A stretch of DNA of 64,000 nt from contig JAIXMG010000018.1 of assembly GCA_025201345.1 (NCBI GenBank), positions 1-64,000 of the forward strand, given 5' to 3'. Position 1 is the first letter of the stretch. The number at the start of each line of letters is the position of its first letter. Under the pieces are notes generated by a model that saw only the letters and a list, made by a program, of their open reading frames with translations, was not told the origin of the DNA and ran no database searches. The translations under genes and the position numbers were made by a program. Positions 57,701-64,000 of the stretch are shown in pieces. The stretch is from Thamnidium elegans (Eukaryota; Mucoromycota; Mucoromycetes; Mucorales; Mucoraceae).

Positions 57701-58002
57701 TCAGAAGATGGGTTACTTGAAGTAACAGCAAGTGAAGAAGAAGGAGCTGTCAGTTGATGTAATTTTTTAGCAGTAGATAAGGCATTAATCAATGCTTGTC
57801 TTGATATCCCAAATGAAAATGAGGTGCTATGTTTAACTGATTCTAAAAGGGCTTCAATTAATAGTGCTGAACATCTTAGCGAGAGTCTAGCGGCTAAAGC
57901 AATAGCGGTAATAAAACTTGCTACGTTCTCTGGTAGTAAAGTAGGCGATTCACTATATATATTGGTTGGGTACGCCATTAGTTGTTGTGCTGAAACAACC
58001 AT
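54800..58002 (-). CDS. Class-3 lipase, sn1-diacylglycerol-lipase-like
   Basis: The main exon (54,800 to about 57,419) plus two upstream exons (about 57,471-57,605 and 57,683-58,002) encode roughly 1,000 residues. The upstream exons and start of the main exon form a helical, weakly hydrophobic region (FITAIALAARLSLRCSALL), and a Ser/Pro-rich basic linker follows. The Lipase_3 core has GTQAIVLTCRGTLGLSDVL, LVLCGHSLGAGVASLLSVLW (nucleophile Ser), FDIVTSLSLG (probable catalytic Asp) and MFMDHSPNMYEKAI near the C-terminus (candidate His). This arrangement matches DAG lipases, which release fatty acid from the sn-1 position of diacylglycerol. A TM region as in animal DAGL-alpha is not evident. An additional 5' exon before 58,002 is possible since an acceptor-like TTTTAG lies just upstream. 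Confidence 0.88.
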
Positions 58003-58015
58003 GTCTAATATCTAA

Positions 58016-60394
58016 AACAAAAGAATAACAAACTGAAAAAAGAAGATCCACACGTCTCGAAGACCCAAATATATTTATTATTACGCCGTCACATGTGTTA
58101 CTTGATCTACATGTGATAGAGCTTGCTACTCTTACGGCTTCTGGTTATTGTTAGAGAGAAAAAATGGGAAAAAGATTCCGGACCATTTTATGACATTATA
58201 ATGACTTGTCATGGTTTTAATGCTAAAATGTTTAAAGTAAAAAGTAGAAAAAAATAAAAAATATGTATGTATGTATATATATATATAAATCTAGTTACGT
58301 ACTTGTTTCGATAAGGATACATACTTTCTAACAAAATAGCGCTTACAAGCAGAGTTGTTTATATCTACAAACATTTGTGAAATGTATTACAAAATAATTC
58401 TTTTTAGGTTTGTACTTTTTTTCCTTATTGTTTTCAAATCGTAATTTAAAAGTAGGATGTACATATTAATATAGTATCTAATCGTAATTCAAACAGAAGT
58501 ATGTAGTGTATAAATAAAAAGTACACACATATATATATGTATATATATAAATGCCGATGAGAAACATATTATATATAAATAGTAGTAGATGATAACAAAA
58601 GTAAGGACTTTTTTTTATTATTTATGCATAATAGGAACTTATAACCTTCATACTGATGAAAATAGGCGCATTGCTTTTTTATTTGTTTTGAAAATTATTT
58701 TTTATTTATATTTACACATCATGATGGTCGTTGGTAAATATATATATAGTAAGTATATGCCAAAAAAAGAATCATATAGATTAAATATAGTAATTAAGCA
58801 TAAAAAAAAGGTAACCAAGTTCCCCTTTCTTTTAATATTGTTTCCGTTATATAAAAAAATGAATGGTTAGTAAACATATGCTTTTTAATCTCTTAGTTAT
58901 GTTTTTTTTTTGCTCATTTGACTATATATTTTGCATATATGAAACTCAAATGACTTTCTTTTAATAATTTCAAGTGGTACGATGTTGGTAGATGAGAATT
59001 TCACATTTTAAATAAAACGGAAAGAAGGAATAGTAACGTGTTTTTTAACTAAAAGTTCTGCTTACAAATGATAAAACGATTCATGTGTATAGTAAATATA
59101 TCTTATCTAGAATTTTAACGCAGTAATTTGGCGATAATAGTACCAGGTCCCAGTATTCTATGATATGGTTTTTTTTATTTAAAAAAAAGTGTGGTACAAG
59201 TGTCAAAATAATTTTATCTTTTTTTGTCTTATTTAACATCAGGAAGACACAACATTCAACTTTAATTTAGATTATAGTTTGAGCGCTCCCTTTTTTTCCT
59301 GTGATACAGAGATATAGAAAATCTTTAGATGAAACTAAATAGTAAAAAGAAAAATGACGTTGATATGTACTCGAGTAGCATCTAGCGTTCACCTGTAATT
59401 TAAATCAATTATAAATATTTGTATTTCGACACTAGTTAGTACCTTATCATAATAAAATAGATATACAGCAATTAGAGCATTTAAGTAGAGCTGATAACCC
59501 AGGTTAAACCGAATGGAGATTTAAGGAGCTCATCAAACACCACATAATATTTTAGTTATTATAGAGAGCAGGACAGTGGCTACGGAAGTTGCTTTTCGCC
59601 AAGGAGTTCGTAACGCCTCACCTACTTAATAAACTATCACAGTAAATAGATGTAGGTTAAGCACTCTACCCGTAATTTACCATTATTGCAAACGCGATGC
59701 AACTACAACCGTGAATTTGTAAATTTTACGGTTAAAAAATGTGTTCATCGATAATACTTATTTTATTGACTATTTTAGCGCAAGCATTGTACTTTATTAA
59801 AATTAAATATATTCAAGTCATTATAGCTACTTTTTCCTGTTCTACGCATCTGAAATACACGATAATGTCGTTCTACATCACATTACTTATATACTTCCCG
59901 ATGTCTTTATATATCCGAATACCTCCATACAATCGCGGCATTGTTATCTACTTTTGGTTTAAACGACTCTCCTAAATTTTACTCTTAAATCGAGCGACTG
60001 TATGTATTTTATTTAAAAATAAAATAAAATAAATGAAGTGACGAGAAGAACCACGGTGTCGGTTCTTAATACTCAAAAGATGAGTAAACGAGAGAGGTTA
60101 CCGAAATTAAATTATGATAAACTGGATATACAATTATCCTAAAATTACTATATACGTCTCCTTGACAAAAAGCTGCATGGTGATAAAAAAAAGGGATCTA
60201 CGAATTGAAATAGATATACAGGGTAACAATAAATTGAATAAGAGATGACTAAGTGCTTATTAAAACCAAAGTTATTTATTATTTTTAAAAAAGGGTATAA
60301 TACCGGCGTTTTGTAAAACGCTTATAACGCCAGTCATTGCAAATACCACAGCAGCAATATTAAATACAAGAGAAACAGGATCATGTACAAACGA
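58016..60394. other. 2.4-kb AT-rich region without a supported gene
   Basis: Open frames at 58,589-58,870 and 59,739-59,975 are low complexity and lack domains. Microsatellites (tatg/atat near 58,260-58,290 and 58,530-58,550) and poly-T tracts occur. I see no tRNA A/B-box pair. It may contain untranslated regions, decayed repeats or ncRNA not recognisable by eye. Confidence 0.5.
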
Positions 60395-61105
60395 TCAGCG
60401 ATAATCTGTAAACAAATTTAAAAAGAAAATATAATATCTACTCTTCATTTTAATTAATGTGTCATATTGTCTCTTTACTAAAAAGTTCGTTTCTGGTTGA
60501 TGAATGAAAAATGAATACTTGATTACGTTTTCTTTCCAAAAGCACCAATCAATACGGTTTGAATCAATAAATCCTATCGTTTTTGCTAATTCGAAATTTT
60601 CTTGATCAGGTACAACTAATTTAAATGTATAGAGCATAGATAATCTGAATTGATAGTATCGATGAAACGTCTTGACTGTCATGTCCTCAAAATATTCCGC
60701 AAATGTCGAATAGGTTATTTTGTTCATATAGAATGTTTTTGATTGTGAAAAACATAAGGTGATCTTGTGTCCAGTTTCTCGCACGAAAAATTTATAGTAA
60801 AATAATCTCATATCTATCAGAGTTAGAAATCCATCAGCTAGTTTAGCTAGATATTGGTTCGGTGTCAGCTCTTCCTGTGCACTGGATATTGGGAAATATA
60901 ACTTTAATATACGTTCTCTCATATCTAATAGACTATGGAAGTTACCCATAATCATTTCCATGCTCTTTAAAAATTCGGTACATAGGTAATTGCATCGCAT
61001 GTAATAAAATACCATAAATATAGCTAAGCATTTATTGTAAGGTACCGATGGGTCATTATCCAATTCTAGTTGAGGTCTTAAAAGAAACTCAGTCATAGAT
61101 TCCAT
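60395..61105 (-). CDS. Unrecognised helical protein
   Basis: A 236-residue open frame starting MESMTEFLLRPQLELDND and ending in FFLNLFTDYR. It is rich in Phe, Tyr and Met and mostly helical, without signal peptide, clear TM segments or Cys motifs. I do not recognise the family. Upstream on the same strand a short frame MRFLEQLPDEDKEAFENIF (about 61,135-61,197, preceded by a good TTAG acceptor) and MVVHRSKALFSN (about 61,290-61,325, followed by GTACATG) could be 5' exons. They end in another frame relative to the main ORF, so the gene model is unsure or the gene is disrupted. It lies downstream of PRP6 on the same strand. Confidence 0.6.
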   Translation of the reverse strand: MESMTEFLLRPQLELDNDPSVPYNKCLAIFMVFYYMRCNYLCTEFLKSMEMIMGNFHSLLDMRERILKLYFPISSAQEELTPNQYLAKLADGFLTLIDMRLFYYKFFVRETGHKITLCFSQSKTFYMNKITYSTFAEYFEDMTVKTFHRYYQFRLSMLYTFKLVVPDQENFELAKTIGFIDSNRIDWCFWKENVIKYSFFIHQPETNFLVKRQYDTLIKMKSRYYIFFLNLFTDYR

Positions 61106-61390
61106 TGCTTAAATGTAATCATGATCTTTTGGTGCACGAAAAGATGTTTTCAAAAGCTTCTTTATCTTCATCAGGTAATTGTTCTAAAAATCGCATCTAA
61201 GAGTAATTACAGAAATTATATAAATAAATTGGAAAGAAAGAGAGAAAAAAAAAAGGTAAAGAAAAAATATATTAATTATACATGTACATTAGAAAAAAGG
61301 GCTTTGCTTCTATGTACAACCATGTCCTGTTACACTAATCAGATCATATTATACACAAGTTTTTTTATTTTGCTTCTAATGCTAAAAATT

Positions 61391-64000
61391 CTATTTCTCT
61401 TGCTCTAAATTTTCAGCACATAATCTTAAAATATTTTCAGTCTTTTTACCGATATTAGCTACATCTTTTGTAACTGCTTGCCAATATTCACCATGTCGTG
61501 GCTCAGCCATAACACATCGTTTAATGACTACATTTTGTTGTTCTTTTGTTCCATGTTGTAACTCAAACTTGAACCACCAAGCGAACGAATCTCCATGATC
61601 TGAATCATTTTGTATTGCCTTTTGAAACCAATTTCTAGCCTTTTCAATCTTACGATCCTGCCAAAATAATCTAGCGACCGCTGTAATGACAACAGGATCA
61701 TGTTCACATTTCTTTAATGCGTCCACACCACGAGCTTTTCTTTGAGGTCTGGCTTCCATAAAGATGACCTCAGTCCATATAATACCAGATGTAGGACATT
61801 CTTGTAAGGCCTTAGCAGCCATGGATTTAGCTACTCCCATATTGTTATTACGTTTTTCAATTCGAATGGCTTGTACCCAAAGTTCAGGATTTTTGGGGTT
61901 GATAAATCTAGCCTTTTCTAAAGAAGCACGAGCTTTGGTGACCATACCAAGTTTTTCTTCTAATAAGGCCAACAAGATCCAAAGAGTTACACTCTTAGGA
62001 CAGCTCTTAACAGCCTGATTATAAATCTCTCTTGCCTTTACTGTATTACCAAGTGAATCTTCAATTTGTCCCTTAATCATCCAAAGTTTATCAAATGTAG
62101 GGAATTTATGTAATGCTTCATCTAATAAAATATTACAAGCATCATAATTATGCATTTGTCTTTCCAACATGACGGATTTCATCCAAACACGTTCTGTACC
62201 GGATTCCTTTCTTGCTAATTCTAATAACTTTCTAGCACGATCGTATTCATCATTTTCACTTTCAACTTTAACAGCAGCTAACCAAATTTGTTCACTGTTG
62301 GGGTTAGCTCGGAAAGCTTCTTCCAAAATAGTACGAGCACTTTCTACATCTCCTGCAAGCCATTTTTCTTTTGCACCCATTAACCAAAGTACCTCTGCTT
62401 GCGGACAATACTTGACAGCACGCTGTAATAATTCTTCCACACTTTCAGATGTACCATGAGATTTTTCAAGGTAAGCTGCTTGTTGCCAAATAGATGCTTT
62501 ACCAGGGAATTCTTTTAAGGCATGGGCATAGATGGCTCGAGCAGTTTGAATTGAACCATGTGCAATACAACTTTCAGCATCTTCCATCCAAGTTGATTTA
62601 CGATCTTCTTCTTCAATTCCCATACCGATCGTAGCACGTACAATGGCTTGACAGGTTAAGACTGAACCATTCTTTTCACATTTCTCAGCTTCTTCAATCC
62701 ACTGTTCTCTATCTAATAACGCACCAGATTGTGAAAGAGCCTTGGCGGCTAAAGTAATAATACGATCCACCATCTCTGGTTTTCCGTGTTCTTCTTGTAA
62801 TCTGGCAGCGGCAATCCAGATTTCATGGCTGGAGGGGATAGCGGCACGAGCTTTGTTTAATACCTTTTGCGCGTTTTCGTATGTTTCAAGACGAGCAAGA
62901 GCTAACCAAAGATCAACACTAAGAGGCACTAATTCAACTGCACGAGATAAAAGAACCTTAGCATCTTCTGGATTCTCTTCCATATTAATAGCAGCACGCC
63001 AAAGTTTTACAGAGTTCGGAATAAATTCAAGTGCACGACGTAAAACCTTCTTTTTGGCCTTGTTATCAGTTTCCATCGAAACAGCTTTTAGCCAAATCTT
63101 GACAGATTGAGGTAAATGACGTACAGCATCACCTAAAATAATCTTTGCGTTATCTACAGTGTTTAATCGGGCAGCTTCAAGCCAAACATCTTCATTTTTA
63201 GGACATTGTTCACAACCCTTGGCAATGGTGTTTCGAGCATGTACGGGACGGCCCGCTACCTCTTCTAAACGAGCAGCAGCGATCCAACCTGGTGCATGCT
63301 TAGGGTTAGTAGTAATAACTGAATTTAAAAGTAAGCGAGCTTTTTTGATATCACCAATTTCTGCATCACTTTTAACAACCACACTGTTAAGATCAGTTAA
63401 ATAACCTTTAGGGTCAATGGTAGTTTTGCCGGATACGGAATCAGATACCTGATCTAATTTAAGCCCCAATACTTTATCTCTTGCTTGACCGATCTCTCTG
63501 AAATTGGTCATCATATCATCCGTCATAGAAGCTCCATTGACTGCAGCAGATACAATACCACCCAATTTTTGTTCAGTTGCGTCTAATGCAGTTTCATATT
63601 GTGATTTATCCCTTGCAGCAGCAATAATTGAATCGGGCATAGGAGTAAACCTCTCTGGTTGCTTGTTACGCTTTCGGTTTTTTCCGACTAAATCACCTAC
63701 TTCAGGTATAGCAGCCCACGCAGCATCATCAATGGTGGAGAGTTGACGTTTTAAATCAGCAAATTGTTGTGAGATTTTAGGTCGCTCTAATCTGTATTTA
63801 GCTAATTCTTCTCGTTCGCGTGCTTCACGACGAGCTTTACGACGTTCATCCATCTTTGCATCAATCATGTCCCATACTCGATCGGCTTCTTCATCGTCTT
63901 CTTCGTAGGGCGCTGAAGAAAATAAACCAACTTCGTTATCTGGATCTTGGTATCTTTCTTCTTCATCGTCACCTTCTTTTGGTACTACTTTTGCTGGATC
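61391..64000 (-). CDS. PRP6: Pre-mRNA splicing factor PRP6, 5' end beyond window
   Basis: The frame is open from the window edge to the stop at 61,391, at least 868 residues. The N-terminal part has the acidic [20 protein letters not shown] and FTPMPDSII of the PRP1_N domain. The rest is a long array of HAT/TPR-like repeats, for example [52 protein letters not shown] and [23 protein letters not shown]6 bridges U5 and U4/U6 snRNPs in the tri-snRNP. No intron is visible in this part, in contrast to the intron-rich telomerase gene. The start codon lies outside the window. Confidence 0.95.
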   Translation of the reverse strand, partial: DPAKVVPKEGDDEEERYQDPDNEVGLFSSAPYEEDDEEADRVWDMIDAKMDERRKARREAREREELAKYRLERPKISQQFADLKRQLSTIDDAAWAAIPEVGDLVGKNRKRNKQPERFTPMPDSIIAAARDKSQYETALDATEQKLGGIVSAAVNGASMTDDMMTNFREIGQARDKVLGLKLDQVSDSVSGKTTIDPKGYLTDLNSVVVKSDAEIGDIKKARLLLNSVITTNPKHAPGWIAAARLEEVAGRPVHARNTIAKGCEQCPKNEDVWLEAARLNTVDNAKIILGDAVRHLPQSVKIWLKAVSMETDNKAKKKVLRRALEFIPNSVKLWRAAINMEENPEDAKVLLSRAVELVPLSVDLWLALARLETYENAQKVLNKARAAIPSSHEIWIAAARLQEEHGKPEMVDRIITLAAKALSQSGALLDREQWIEEAEKCEKNGSVLTCQAIVRATIGMGIEEEDRKSTWMEDAESCIAHGSIQTARAIYAHALKEFPGKASIWQQAAYLEKSHGTSESVEELLQRAVKYCPQAEVLWLMGAKEKWLAGDVESARTILEEAFRANPNSEQIWLAAVKVESENDEYDRARKLLELARKESGTERVWMKSVMLERQMHNYDACNILLDEALHKFPTFDKLWMIKGQIEDSLGNTVKAREIYNQAVKSCPKSVTLWILLALLEEKLGMVTKARASLEKARFINPKNPELWVQAIRIEKRNNNMGVAKSMAAKALQECPTSGIIWTEVIFMEARPQRKARGVDALKKCEHDPVVITAVARLFWQDRKIEKARNWFQKAIQNDSDHGDSFAWWFKFELQHGTKEQQNVVIKRCVMAEPRHGEYWQAVTKDVANIGKKTENILRLCAENLEQEK

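Noticed and set aside
58176..58190. Sequence tccggaccatttt resembling the Tc1 binding motif near the lipase gene
   Set aside because: A single short match with no second site, no TIR and no TA-flanked unit; could be chance.
60000..60200. Possible snoRNA or tRNA in the gene-free region
   Set aside because: No matched C/D boxes with guide spacing and no A/B-box pair could be confirmed by eye.
63159..63746. Plus-strand open frames over the PRP6 gene
   Set aside because: Antisense shadows of a long, well conserved coding sequence.

Overview
The window looks like nuclear DNA of an AT-rich filamentous fungus, most likely Mucoromycota and probably Mucorales. The evidence is many short introns with GTAAGT-like donors and poly-T tracts before TAG, host proteins of clear fungal or opisthokont type, and CACTA, Merlin, Tc1 and Harbinger-like transposons. 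The species cannot be named from the sequence alone. There are two halves: a transposon graveyard (1 to about 33.3 kb) and a compact block of host genes (33.5-64 kb).

Transposon half. A Merlin transposase gene (1.9-6.6 kb) is split by a non-autonomous CACTA element and by a Tc1-like element in its intron; another Tc1-like element lies just upstream. A second CACTA family carries a minus-strand tnp2 gene (8.5-10.3 kb) broken by a solo LTR and by a larger CACTA element starting at 10,311. That larger element has two divergent genes, a tnpA-like gene and tnp2. It carries a striking AT-rich insertion (11,183-13,572) whose DDE transposase ends in a chromodomain. The chromodomain coding sequence lies inside a 378-bp perfect terminal inverted repeat and so exists twice. 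From 18.4 to 27.4 kb two LTR-like sequences lie in inverted orientation. Their target-site duplications are swapped between copies, and two pairs of CACTA ends become correctly paired only if the interval 19,714-25,420 is flipped back, so I infer an inversion by recombination between the LTRs. That interval holds an intact Tc1-like element. One LTR contains an apparently separate 1.1-kb element encoding a 299-residue acidic, Cys-rich protein of unknown function. Between 27.4 and 33.3 kb lie Harbinger-like remnants, a CACTA-like element with a clean 3-bp duplication inside a gag-like relic, and small repeats.

Host half. In order: a mitochondrial ribosome-assembly GTPase (MTG1-like, +); telomerase reverse transcriptase (-), convergent with it at a 9-bp gap; a GTPBP1/2-like GTPase (-); an STK16/Env7-type kinase (+); a GATA factor (-); a serine-carboxypeptidase-like protein that appears to lack catalytic Asp and His (+); a Kre9/Knh1-domain cell-surface protein (-); a ricin-B-type beta-trefoil protein (+); a GYF-domain protein (-); a CASTOR/GATS-like ACT-domain protein (-); a class-3 (diacylglycerol-type) lipase (-); an unrecognised gene (-); and the splicing factor PRP6 (-), cut by the window edge. 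The host genes are not an operon. They share short divergent or convergent spacers, and their functions are mostly unrelated.
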